From assembly GCA_019671135.1 (NCBI GenBank), contig JAHRHY010000018.1, positions 558,001 to 622,000 on the forward strand: a stretch of 64,000 nt of DNA. Reading direction: 5' to 3'. Origin of the DNA: Linnemannia hyalina. Lineage: Eukaryota; Mortierellomycota; Mortierellomycetes; Mortierellales; Mortierellaceae. A model generated the notes under the pieces. It made no database searches. It was not told where the DNA came from and was given only the letters and a program-made list of their open reading frames with translations. Shown here one piece after another: positions 10,487 to 20,797 of this stretch; position 1 is the first letter of the stretch; each line of letters opens with the position of its first letter. The position numbers and the translations under genes are program-made.

Positions 10487-11456
10487 CTTTGCACGCACAA
10501 AACAAAAAAAAATCACAACAGCAATGAAATTCCCAGCACCGGTCCAAGTAGACGCAAACGGCGTCTATCACGGCCTAGAATTCGACAACGCCGGCACAAA
10601 CGCCACGCGAATCTACCTCGCAGCCCAATTCCTCGAATCCGACTGGGTCAACACGATCGAGGGTGACAAATACGACTCTTATGCCAGCGACGGCGACTTT
10701 TTCGCAATCCTTGCGGGAAAATTAGCAGCACTAGAACCCTGCCTCCATAACGTCACTGGCGAAGCCCTCTTTTGGATGTATGACCAGATAATTGTAAAGT
10801 ATGGTCAGGTCCATTCCATGTTGGCCTCTGGGAGAGGGGGAGGGGATATGGAGACGACGAAATTGATGAAGTTTGCGGAAGAGTTGTATTATTTGGATGA
10901 AAGTTTTCTGGAGGCGAAATTGAAGACAGGGAGTCGGTTGGAGGCCTCGGAGAGGAAGAGGGCGGAGAAGATTTCGAAGCGGTATCCGATGACGATGATG
11001 GATAGTGGGAGAGGATTTTATAAGGTGCCGGCTTTTGGGGGGCATTGGCCCCCGAGGGAGGGTCAGGCTGCGCCGGCGCCGAGACAGAGGCAAGCACAGG
11101 GACAAGCGCAGGGACAAGCGCAGAGGGCGAGACAGGGCCAAGAACAGGCACAGGGACAGGGAAGAGTAGGTGGAGGAGGACGAGACGTGGTAGCAGCAGC
11201 AGCAGAAGGGAGGCGACAGGTTGCTGCTGTCGCGACTACTCACGCTGCCGCTGCAGTTGCATCTTCTGGTCCAGCTCCGATTCGTACAGCTCCAGCAACT
11301 CCAGTTCGTGATGTGGGTCCCGTTCGGAATGTGGGCGTCGGAACTCGTACAGCCCCCATCTTTATCGACGATTTCGATGACGGTGAGGGTGAGGTTGTAG
11401 CACTACCAGCAAGTGCGCGAGCTGCTGCCAGAGCCAACGCTGCTCGACCATATTAA
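10240..11456 (+). CDS. Uncharacterised 341-aa protein with Gln/Ala/Gly-rich tail
   Basis: Two exons, 10240-10330 and 10522-11456, join in phase (C|CA, a proline codon). I do not recognise the family. Residues 1-200 look globular: M-V-W-Y-I-S-D-V-F-E-T-F-F-Q-D at the start, G-V-Y-H-G-L-E-F-D, and A-A-Q-F-L-E-S-D-W-V. No signal peptide or membrane segment is visible. From about residue 200 the protein is low-complexity: a run of Q-A-Q-G-Q-A-Q-G repeats, then Ala/Val/Pro-rich sequence with an acidic patch (I-F-I-D-D-F-D-D-G-E-G-E). The intron contains 29 consecutive T at 10458-10486. Confidence 0.7.
10458..10486. repeat. Poly-T tract of 29 bases in the intron of the 341-aa gene
   Basis: Twenty-nine uninterrupted T lie about 35 bases upstream of the acceptor at 10520-10521. 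Confidence 0.95.
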
Positions 11457-11565
11457 AAATTGCAAATGTGTCGCTTAAGTTATTGTATTGTGTTTATTAA
11501 CTTCCTGTATCAAAATGCAAAAATCCGTCAATCCGTTTCGTATCCTATGTGTAAGTGAAACGTCT

Positions 11566-12913
11566 TTACTCATGGATCTCACCGCAGTCGACAATCTCGA
11601 CGGTGGCGGTGGGGGCGCCGCTGGGGGTACCGATGGACTCGAGCTTCTTCAAGAGCTCCTCACCCTGTTCAATCTTTCCAAAGACAGTGTGCTTTCCATC
11701 CAACCAAGGGGTGTCCTGGAAGCAGATAAAGAACTGCGAGCCGTTGGTGTTGGGGCCGGCGTTGGCCATCGACAGAACGGGGCCTTTGTGAGCGATCTTG
11801 AAGTTCTCACTGTTTTTTTTTGTGGACGTCAAAACCAGATTTCGTTAGAAAGTTGTATCGGTTGGCTGGGTAGGGCTAGAGACATTTTCCTTGATGCGAC
11901 GTGACATTCATGTATGCGGTGAGAAGAAGAGAGAGCACTTACTCGGCGAACTTGGCACCATAGATGGACTCACCGCCACGTCCATCGCCACGGGTGAAGT
12001 CTGTAAAAGTTGAATAGAGCAAATAGACGTGTTCATATCAGATTACCTGTAATGTCACGTTTGCCCGCAGCCTGAGGTTGCCACCAAAAAAAAAGAAAAA
12101 TCAAAAAAGGAAGTTTTCATGTGTATGTGGCAGCTTCACTTACCACCGCCTATCCAGATCGGAATGAAATGTACAATGGGTCACAGAGCGGAGAAAACGT
12201 AGGCGAAAGTAAAAGAGGAAGAGCAAGAAAAAAATGACGTTAGTTCCATTCGATCCGTGGCTGGTGTATTCCTTTCTCGCGCTTCAAGGTTTTTGGTTTG
12301 GTCCTGCTGTCTGTCCCGAGGAGCCTCTCGAAAAATCAAGCAAAAACATAGTCCCGAATGTTTACCCTGAGCCATGAAGCCGGGAATGATACGGTGGCTA
12401 TAGAAGCGCAAAGTAAGAAAAGAGTAAACAAGTCAGTCAAGTTCCTCTGTTAAACTAGTTCCGGGGATATCCCTTCCTTTGAGAAAGGTCAACCCACTGC
12501 ATCCGAGAGAAGACTTACAACTTGCTGCCCTTGTAGGTGAGGGGCATGCCAGAGAGGGCGGACTTGCCCTTCTCACCGGTGCAGAGAGCTCTGAAGTTCT
12601 CGGCAGTCTTGGGGACGGTCTCGTTAAAGAGCTTGAAGGTCAAACGACCAGCTATACGAAAGTGAAAAAAAAAGTGTGAGAATTTTCGTTTAGGAACCAG
12701 AGGCGAAAGGGGACAGAGTCCTGGCGGCGGCTTTTAGTTTTTGTCGTTTCCGCCACGAGTGAGAGAAAGCCGTGGAAATCAGAGTGGGAGTTGCGCGGTG
12801 GTGTATTTGTCATGTGGTTGTAGATGTGTGAATTGAAAAAGCGAATGAATGGGAGACATACCAGGCTTCTGGTTGATGGCGAGGTCGAAGAAAACCTTGG
12901 CAGACTTGGTCAT
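11566..12913 (-). CDS. CPR1: Cyclophilin A (peptidyl-prolyl cis-trans isomerase)
   Basis: Six exons: 12913-12862, 12651-12519, 12397-12366, 12149-12144, 12000-11943, 11809-11566; 174 residues. Canonical motifs are all present: V-F-F-D-L-A-I at the N-terminus, [18 protein letters not shown] (active site), [15 protein letters not shown] and [10 protein letters not shown]. It catalyses prolyl isomerisation and is the usual cytosolic target of cyclosporin A. Exon 4 is only 6 nt (GCGGTG). It supplies the Gly-Gly of Q-G-G-D-F, which is invariant in the family; without it the product would lack two residues but stay in frame. The 3' end is 109 bp from the convergent 341-aa gene. Confidence 0.95.
12144..12149 (-). 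other. 6-nt micro-exon of cyclophilin A
   Basis: On the minus strand the sequence reads TAG|GCGGTG|GTAAGT. Exon 3 ends in phase 1 with G, and exon 5 starts AC TTC ACC. Inserting GCGGTG gives codons GGC GGT GAC, restoring Q-G-G-D-F exactly. The flanking introns are 216 nt and 143 nt. Confidence 0.88.
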
Positions 12914-13201
12914 GGTGAATAGAAGGATAAGTGTGAGAGTGAAGAAGTGAAGTGAATGGAAAAGAGAAAAGAAAGCGTCCACGGGCATGTCCGATCAGGT
13001 CCAACAGCAGCCAAGCTGCCAGAGTGACGTCACACGAATTCTAATTCTAGAAGTTATCTCCAACACTCTCATTCTTTCTTTTTGCCATCAAGGAAAGGAA
13101 AGCGATCCCTCTTCAGTCCACAACAAGGAACCCACCACCGCGACAACTCAATCAAGGCCAGGAAGATAAACAGCACAGACATCAACACAATACATTACAA
13201 A
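12914..13201. promoter_or_regulatory. Divergent promoter CPR1 (-) / U2B''-like gene (+)
   Basis: This 288-bp interval separates two head-to-head start codons. It contains a perfect palindromic CRE at 13025-13032, about in the middle. Confidence 0.6.
13024..13033. promoter_or_regulatory. CRE/ATF palindrome GTGACGTCAC
   Basis: It is a 10-bp perfect palindrome with the full CRE core TGACGTCA, the known site for bZIP factors of the ATF/CREB class. It lies 111 bp from the cyclophilin ATG and 169 bp from the U2B'' ATG. Binding is inferred. Confidence 0.65.
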
Positions 13202-13974
13202 ATGGCATCCACCGCCCCCGTCATCGACCCCAACCAGACGATCTACGTCCGCAACCTCAACGAAAAGATCAACAAGATTGGTATGTTTTGTCTGTCTGTC
13301 GTGTGCCCTTATTATATTTGCCACTATTTCAGATATCCCTTTCTTCCTCACTCATAATCCAACGCGTATCCACCAGATCAGAAACTAACTCTCTTTTCTT
13401 TCTGTCATCTTCAATCGATATCAACGACTTCTCAACTGCAACCACAACCATAACTCAATCGGACTCCAACTCAACTCAACTCAACCAACGAAACAAAACA
13501 GAGCTGAAGCGTAGTCTGTACTGTCTATTCTCGGCCTACGGCAAGGTCATCTCAATTGTCGCCTCAAAGACAAAACGGGACCGTGGACAAGCCTTCATCG
13601 CCTTCTCAGATATCGTCTCTGCAACAGCGGCGCTTCGTGGACTCCAAGGATTCAACTTTTACGATCGGCCAATGGTACGTTTCTTCCAACATGGTTGTCT
13701 TTTTCTTCGCGTCTGATGACGGAATGATCTAATGATGAAGCGTAGATATTGTCTGATGGCTAACACACTTTACTTTTTCCGTATGATATAACAGGAGATC
13801 CAATATGCAAAGACGAAATCAGATGCTATCGCCAAGCTGGATGGAACGTTCAAGCAACCACCCATGAAGAAGATCGGCTCAGGGGCAGGAGATCAGACGA
13901 CTAATATCTCAGCATCGGCTGCAAAACGGGAGAGGGAAGCAGACTCTGACTCTGGTTCAGAAATGTCCGAGTAA
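13202..13974 (+). CDS. U1A/U2B''-like spliceosomal RNA-binding protein (single RRM)
   Basis: Three exons, 13202-13280, 13502-13674 and 13795-13974, encode 143 residues. One RRM is present: RNP2 I-Y-V-R-N-L (14-19), the U1A/U2B'' signature N-L-N-E-K-I-N-K-I-E-L-K-R-S-L-Y-C-L-F, and RNP1 R-G-Q-A-F-I-A-F (54-61). The strand-4 end is E-I-Q-Y-A-K-T-K-S-D. The family binds stem-loops of U1 or U2 snRNA. The second RRM of animal and plant homologues is absent; the protein ends in a short acidic Ser tail, like yeast Msl1. This suggests a U2B'' role, but U1A cannot be excluded. Confidence 0.9.
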
Positions 13975-14338
13975 AAGCAAACTGGCCCCTTCATCACCCC
14001 CCTTCGCCACCCCGTTAACATTTGCTTCTCTGCACAACCTTCGCCTCCCTTCGCCGTTTGCAACAGATGAATGGAGACCGTTGGGATTTGGATCGGGATC
14101 AGCCTTCTTTTTCTTTTACTGATGGACATTTACCGATCGGGAGACTAGTCAACACTACAGCACAACCTACCAAACCATTACGAAAAGAGAGCAAACCCCA
14201 TGTACAATAATACATTTTTTTTTCTTCAGCCTTGTTTCCTTCTTTTTTATTTTGCAGGAGAGCAAAGGTGACTACGATACCCATGATGATATGTATTTGT
14301 GTGAGAGTGTGTTGTACATTGGTTGTGATGGTGTAAGA
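13975..14338. other. Convergent 3' region, U2B''-like and 411-aa genes
   Basis: The sequence is T-rich near 14213-14252, with no coding potential. Both transcripts probably end here. Confidence 0.5.
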
Positions 14339-15716
14339 TTAATGTTTGTACTGTGCAGGGGCAAAGCCAGGAGTCGCCCTATGCAAAATCAGATCAAATC
14401 AGATTACAAGCAAGCCTCAATATCAGCATCAACTCCTGACATGTATCCATATCAAGAACACATTTCAAACAAGAGACCACACGGGAAATACACACGAGTT
14501 AATCCAGAAAGAGTACTTACTTGATCTGGGGCCCATCAAAGGGATCTTCCTCGAGATCATCCTCATCCATAAGCTGATCCAGATCCTGAACACCCTGAGT
14601 AGGTCCACCTCTCGACCGCCACGTCTGCCATTGAACTTGTCCCTGCTGTTCAGAACCAGCAGCAGCACTCGGACTCTTCCTTTGATCCTGGTCATCCCAC
14701 GTAAATCCATGCTCATTACCCGACCCACCATCGACTCCACTCCCAGAAGAACCAGAACCTAAAGATGAGGACGGACGCCGTCCAAACACGGGTGCAATCT
14801 GTCCATCCCCCCTCACCGTATTTCCGAACCTCGCAAATCCGCCTTCCCGCGTCGTCCGCGTCTCCCCTCCACCATCAGCTCCTAAAGAATTCGAAGAAGA
14901 GGAAGAAAAGGGATCATAGGTGCCCCCCGAGGCAAGGATAGTATGCTTCCGATGCTGTTCCTCCGCAATCGCGTTCGCAAACGACAAAGTCTCGTAGGTC
15001 GGGTAGGACGAGAACCCAAACAGCGCATTCGAATCCACAGTCGTCGACAGATCGGCACCCGAATATCCGAACCCTCCAAACGTCCCTGGGTCCCCCCAAC
15101 CCAACCCATCGTCTTTCTGCGATGTTGTTGTGGTGGACCAGCCAAGATCGGTGGCGGTAGGTTTGAGTTCTGGGTCTGCCAACATCCAATCCGGGATCTT
15201 GTCCTTCTTCCCCCCGTCATCGGTCCTTTTGTCTTGTTTCCGACTCTTATCCTTGTCCTTCTGATCCTGCGATAATGATGCTGATGATGACGATGGCGGC
15301 GGGATAGAAAAAGGAGAATCCCCTGACTGGGGTGGGGCAGATTTGAAGATATGATATGGGTCCATGGCCATGGCGTCCAGCTTCTGCGGCGTGACTCCAG
15401 GCAAGTACGGATTGATGTCGCCCGCATCAACGGATGGCAACTTTGCCCACGGTCCGTTATCGGGTGTTAGTCCCTCTCGTTCTCCAGAAGGTGGCGCCGT
15501 TACGGTGGTCGAAGGCGTCGTACTTGACGTCGACACCGCCTGTGCTTGTTGTGCTTGTTGTGCTTGAGCAGCAGAACTCTGGTCTGAGAGGGTGGCTGCT
15601 GAGAGAGAGTCGCTTAGGTGGAGGACTTCGGTTGAGTGGGAGGTGCTGCTTCTTGGGAACTCGCCAAGAGTCAGGCCCCCGAAATCAAAATCCTCTTCCA
15701 TGTCAAGGTCATCCAT
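14339..15716 (-). CDS. Uncharacterised 411-aa acidic, Ser/Gly-rich protein
   Basis: Exon 1 is 15716-14521 and exon 2 is 14378-14339. I do not recognise the family. The N-terminus is acidic (M-D-D-L-D-M-E-E-D-F-D-F-G-G-L-T-L-G). A Gln/Ala repeat, proline-rich linkers and a Lys-rich patch (Q-K-D-K-D-K-S-R-K-Q-D-K-R) follow. Conserved-looking islands are I-P-D-W-M-L-A-D-P-E-L-K-P and L-F-G-F-S-S-Y-P-T-Y-E-T-L-S-F-A-N-A-I-A. The frame has an in-frame TAA just after exon 1, but this TAA is part of a perfect donor, AA|GTAAGT. Splicing to the CATAG acceptor at 14379-14380 adds 13 residues ending A-Q-Y-K-H. Without splicing the product is 399 residues. No signal peptide or membrane segment is visible. 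Confidence 0.65.
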
Positions 15717-16100
15717 GATGGAGTTTTTGTTGTTGTTTTTGATTGTTCTGTTGAATGAGTTGATGAGAAGGACAAGAAGCTGATAGAATGATACTTGGAG
15801 AAGAACCACAAAGGGGTCCCCCGTGACTGCGAACACCAAAGAATGCCGTAAAAACACATACGCGAACGAGATGAAAAAATGGAACGCGCAAAGTTGTATG
15901 AAAACGTTGGACAATTTATTTCGTAAACACAGTAGCCTGCAGGATGTAATGGTGGCCAAAGCCTTTTTTGTTTTTTTGATTCTGTTTTTCAAGAGACAAA
16001 TGGGGAGGGTGTGGTAGTGGTTGTTATCTGTATGAGAGTGAGAGTGGTGTTGTTGTTGGAGGCAGAGAAGGGAGAGGGGAGTGAGCTAGGGACAGAAACC
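15717..16100. other. Promoter of the 411-aa gene and 3' UTR of ATP1
   Basis: Both flanking genes are on the minus strand, so this 384-bp interval holds the end of ATP1 and the 411-aa promoter. No clear element is seen. Confidence 0.5.
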
Positions 16101-18972
16101 TTAGAAGTTCTTGGTGAACTCGGTGGTGATATCCTTAAGCTGGGCGAAGGACTCGGTGCTCAAATCACCAGACTTGCGGATCTCCTCGAGGAGTTCCTTG
16201 TGGTTGGAGATCAAGTGGGGGATGAAGGCACGCTCGTACTCGCCGACACGGTTGACGGGGATCTTGTCGAGGAATCCGTTGACACCGGCGAAAACGATGG
16301 CAACCTGGTGCTCAAGGGGGAGAGGCTTGTACTGGGGCTGCTTGAGCAACTCGGTAAGACGGGCACCACGGTTCAGCAAGAACTGGGTCGAAGCATCCAA
16401 ATCGGAACCGAACTGGGCGAAGGCAGCGACCTCACGGTACTGGGCGAGGTACAACTTCATGGAACCAGCAATCTTCTTCATCGACTTGGTCTGGGCGTGG
16501 GATCCGACACGGGAGACGGAAAGACCGACGTTAATGGCGGGACGGATACCCTTGAAGAACAACTCAGCCTCCAAGAAGATCTGACCATCGGTAATGGAAA
16601 TGACGTTGGTGGGAATGTAGGCAGAGACATCTCCTCCCTGGGTCTCAATAATGGGGAGAGCGGTCATGGAACCACCGCCGAGCTTGCGGTTCATCTTGGC
16701 GGAACGCTCCAAAAGACGGGAGTGAAGGTAGAAGACATCACCGGGGTAAGCCTCACGACCTGGGGGACGACGAAGCAAAAGAGACATCTGACGGTAGGCG
16801 ACGGCCTGCTTGGACAAATCGTCGAAAACGATCAAAGCGTGCTTGCCGTTGTCACGGAAGTACTCTCCGACAGCGCATCCAGAGAAAGGAGCGAGGTACT
16901 GAAGAGGGGCGGCCTCGGAGGCGGTGGCAGCGACGACGACGGAGTACTTCATGGCATCGTTCTCCTCGAGGGTCTGGACGAACTGAGCGACGGTGGAACG
17001 CTTCTGACCAACGGCGACGTAGACACAGTACAACTTCTTGGACTCCTCAGTGCCATCGTTCCACTTCTTCTGGTTAAGAATGGTGTCGAGGGCGACGGAG
17101 GTCTTTCCGGTCTGACGATCACCAATAATCAACTCACGCTGACCACGACCGACGGGGACCATGGAGTCAATGCACTTGATTCCAGTCAACATGGGCTCAC
17201 GGACGGACTCACGGGGGAGAATACCGGGGGCCTTGACCTGGGCACGGCGACGCTCAGAGGCGGCGATGGGGCCCTTTCCGTCGATGGGGTTACCGAGGGC
17301 ATCGATGACACGGCCCAAAAGAGCCTCACCGACGGGGAGATCGACAATGTTACCGGTACGCTTGACGGTATCACCCTCGCGAATGAGACGATCGTTACCG
17401 AAGACGACAATACCGACGTTGTCAGCCTCCAAGTTCATGGCCATACCCTATTGACAAGTTCCAAATTGCAATTGGTAGAGGCGGTAGGGTTAGCGATGAT
17501 TCTTATACATTGGATCATATCGTTCCAGCCTCCAGCTGGGGAGTTATCCATACGACGCCTGGGGGCGAAGCAGGTTCCTGATCACTTTTTAGCAAAGAAT
17601 CTTCCAGCCATGCTGTTTACCTTGACACCGCTGGAGAACTCAACCATCTCCTCGGCCTGGCAGTTCTTCAAACCGTAGACACGGGCAATACCGTCTCCAA
17701 TGGACAAGACACGGCCGGTCTCCTGGATATCGACGGAGGAGTTGAGGCCGCTGATGCGGTCCTCGAGGATAGAGGTGACCTCAGAGGTAGCTATTTTAAT
17801 TGCCAAGGTAAAAGTCATATTTGCAAATTAGTCAGACTGCAAAAGATGGTTGCGGTGCTTTCAGCAGGGTTGGCTACTGAGTGGAATTGTTGGTTCATAC
17901 CAGGCTTTGCGGTAGCATAGTTGCGGATGGCAGAGAAGGCACCGACGTTGGCGCGAACCTATTGAATTGATAATATAATCAATATAGAGAAGCAATTGTT
18001 AGTCTTTTTAGTCTATGCAGGGTGTAGTACAGGCGAATAGTTCGCAGCTGGGCCACTGTCGCGAGAATATATCGATGGGTATATGTAGAATGTAGATAAT
18101 CGAAGGGGCCATTGAAACTGTAGAGGACAAGAAAAAAAATGTGTAGGGTTGTGGTCGCTCTGATCACCCACAGATCGAGCTCCCCGATTGGAGATCCGAC
18201 TGGACCCGAATCAGCACATAATCAAAAAATAAAAATAAAATAAAGCAATAATGACACGTAATAACAGGTATTGACGATCATCCACAACGTTGGTGATCAG
18301 GAAGGAAGGAAGGAAGGTATGGAGGAACAGTTCTACTCATATGTCCTGCCGCTCAACGTCTGCAGACGCGGTGGATCAAAACAAGTGGCCGATCTCAGGC
18401 ACAAAATAGTTCACACCATCCGTCCTGCGTGTGAGCGAGCGTGTGAGTTGTTGCAACGCGGCAGGCTGAAGGGCGACGGGTGCGTCAGCGCTGTCTTTGT
18501 TGTCGTGTCGTATAGAAAAAAGCGTAGTCGGGTTCCTCTTTATACCAGTGATCACTCTTAACGTGATGATGTATCCAGGGGGCACTACGCACGGTGGAGA
18601 CGTGATGATGTGAACGGCATATGTGTGATGGGACGTGGTTTCTTGTTGTTTGTTGAGGTAGTCGTCGTTGTCGTTGGTCTTATTGTTGAAGGTGGAGGTG
18701 AGGAGGCTTCAGGTTGTAGAGAGAGGAGTGGATATGAAAGGTTGGGGTGCCATAGGAAAAGGGGGTGTTGGGGTGACAGGGTATGTGGGTGGAGCTCTTG
18801 GATGATGGAAAATAATAAAAATACAATATTGATTGTCGATCTCGATCCGTTTGTTATGGATGGATGATCGATGTAGATTAGCTGAGTCGAGTAAAGTTGA
18901 ACGTACCACGGGGGCGCTGCGGGCCAAGGCGATGGCAGCGGGGCGGGCAGCACGGCTGAGAGATCTGAGCAT
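16101..18972 (-). CDS. ATP1: Mitochondrial F1 ATP synthase subunit alpha
   Basis: Four exons (18972-18907, 17958-17901, 17790-17621, 17447-16101) give 546 residues. Exons 1 and 2 encode an Arg/Ala-rich mitochondrial presequence ([15 protein letters not shown]). The mature part has [10 protein letters not shown], the P-loop G-D-R-Q-T-G-K-T (about 207-214), [11 protein letters not shown], and the alpha-subunit signature [14 protein letters not shown]. It is the non-catalytic nucleotide-binding subunit of the F1 head. The length is normal for the family. Codon use is strongly biased, as expected for high expression, and it creates a long open frame on the opposite strand. Intron 1 is 948 nt, unusually long, and contains a short GGAA repeat near 18300. 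Confidence 0.98.
17959..18906 (-). other. 948-nt first intron of ATP1
   Basis: The intron splits the presequence coding region (donor GTACGT, acceptor CAATAG). It contains a GGAA/AAGG tract at about 18300-18317. I saw no clear snoRNA boxes or coding frame in it. Confidence 0.6.
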
Positions 18973-19231
18973 GGTGGATAATGCGGATATGAGGAGAGGG
19001 GGTGATGAGGAGAGAGGAGAAGAAGCGAGAAAAGACGCAGTGTGCCTGATAAGTAGGATGGCTTCCTTCAAAGGCGGGACGGGGATCGGATAGGCGGGAG
19101 GCAGCAGAAAACATTGTTTTTGATGACACACACGTCACTGATTTGAATCTGATGGGATTTAAATAAGCTTTTAATTGATTGTGGAAATAACGGTTGACGT
19201 TTGATTTTCCTCTAAATCAATCAGCTACGAA

Positions 19232-19932
19232 TCATATCAGCATGAAGGCAAAGACGCAAGAGAACGCGGTAACAAGCGCCGCAGGGAGAACATACGAGGC
19301 GGCATTTTCGTTGTGAGCAGTCGTCGTCGCCTGTGCTCCCTCTGGTGCAACAGACGCTGTTGCTGTGGCTGTTGCTCTGGCTGTTGCTGTGACCGTGGCT
19401 GTACCCGCCGGTCCCTTGTTTGCCTTTTCGATCGTAAATGTCTCCGAGTGGTAGACAGGTACCGACCCACCATTCGAGAGCTGCACTTGGAATCCCTATG
19501 AAGTATCACAAACCACATCAACATTAGCGTGAGAAAAAAATAAGTTAAAATCATCAGGGCTTACGAGGGCTAACAAAAGGGCTTTTTAGTATATACCTCG
19601 CCGTGTTGTACAAGATCTGTTGGAACCTTGAATCGAAGGGTAGACTGGAGGTTGTGGTCCTGAGAAATTTCCTTGACAACGCCGTCATGGAGACAGAACC
19701 CATCACATTCGCCTCCAATGACAACAAGGTCTACTTGCCAGGTCTGAACGGCAGTGTCCTGAGAGTCTGAGGATATAACAATGTCGTAGGATTCACCAGG
19801 AAACCAGGTGGTGCTTGCTGCTGGTTGTGAGATGGTGATTGTGCCTGATACGAGGACGAGTGTATGTTGGAGTAGGAGGAGACCTAGGCATAGGCTGCTG
19901 ATGTGCTGGGTTCGGTGACATGAAGAGAGCAT
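19232..19932 (-). CDS. GPI-anchored Kre9/Knh-type cell-surface protein
   Basis: Two exons, 19932-19597 and 19495-19232, join in phase 0 and encode 199 residues. The N-terminus has a hydrophobic signal (S-L-C-L-G-L-L-L-L-Q-H-T-L-V-L-V). It is followed by an Ig-like Kre9/Knh1 N-terminal domain: I-T-I-S-Q-P-A-A-S-T-T-W-F-P-G-E-S-Y at the start and E-T-F-T-I-E near the end. A Thr/Ala linker (A-T-A-R-A-T-A-T-A-T-A-S-V) and a C-terminal hydrophobic tail (Y-V-L-P-A-A-L-V-T-A-F-S-C-V-F-A-F-M-L-I) fit a GPI signal. The family occurs in fungal cell walls and has been linked to beta-glucan assembly. Its exact function here is unknown. Confidence 0.8.
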
Positions 19933-20797
19933 TGCGAAGGTTTGTTGTTGTTGTTGTTGTTGTCGCTCTTGTTGTAATATGTGCAGAGGTAGGACGTGAG
20001 TTGGAGGAAGAGTAAAGAGAGGTGGTTAGGAAACAAGGAGGGTTTGAAGGAGGCTAAGAGTGAATTTATTTCCTGTTGTTGTTATTGCAGTTGTCGTTGT
20101 CTCTGTTCAAAGTAGAAGTAGAGCAGGCGTAGAAAAGAGAGAAAGAGGAGAAAGAAGGGTGAGTGATTAGCAAAGTGAATGGGAGGAGGAGGAGGGAAGG
20201 TTGGAGTGATGGAGGGGTCGGGAATGAATGAATGAACGAATAAGGGGGAGAAGGGAAAAAAAATGGAGAACAAGCAAATAGTCGTTTGGGCGCAAGCAAG
20301 TCAGACCCTGGCTCAGGAAGGGCGGGTCACGAGTCTCTCTTGATGACCACCATACCATCAATCATCATCGTACCGGCTACATAGCAAAGGATTTTTTGAT
20401 TGGCTATCTGGGAGGAGCAGAGGAGGCACAGACCAAGACAGCTAATTCCAATGCTCATTCACAAGGACGCGTTGATTTTATGCGAATTTTATTTGTAGGA
20501 AAAAAAACTCTGAAGTAAATATGCGTATGCGTTCAAGAATAAACACAACTGGCTAGAGGGGGGACAATCCAATCGAATGTGTTTGGGTCAAGGTTGTGGT
20601 TCAGGAACAGAGGAGCGGAGAAGGAAGGAGGAAAGGAAGGATAAAAGGTTCAACTCTGACTCTAGTATGGGAAAGGCGAAGGGAGGAGGAGGGTGATGCG
20701 AGGTGTGTGCGTAAAGAAGGACGATGGAACAATGCGATATGCTTTGGTATGAACGGCCATATGCACTATGATAGAAAGGAAACCGCAGAGGCTTCTT
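19933..20797. other. Promoter of the Kre9-like gene and 3' region of the secreted 236-aa gene
   Basis: A (TTG)n run of about seven units at 19941-19962 lies just upstream of the Kre9-like ATG. The rest is purine-rich on the plus strand (GGAGGA blocks at about 20180-20210). No gene is seen. Confidence 0.5.

Noticed and set aside
16011..17678. 555-codon open frame on the plus strand
   Set aside because: It lies antisense to ATP1 and is explained by the strong codon bias of that gene. It has no family similarity.
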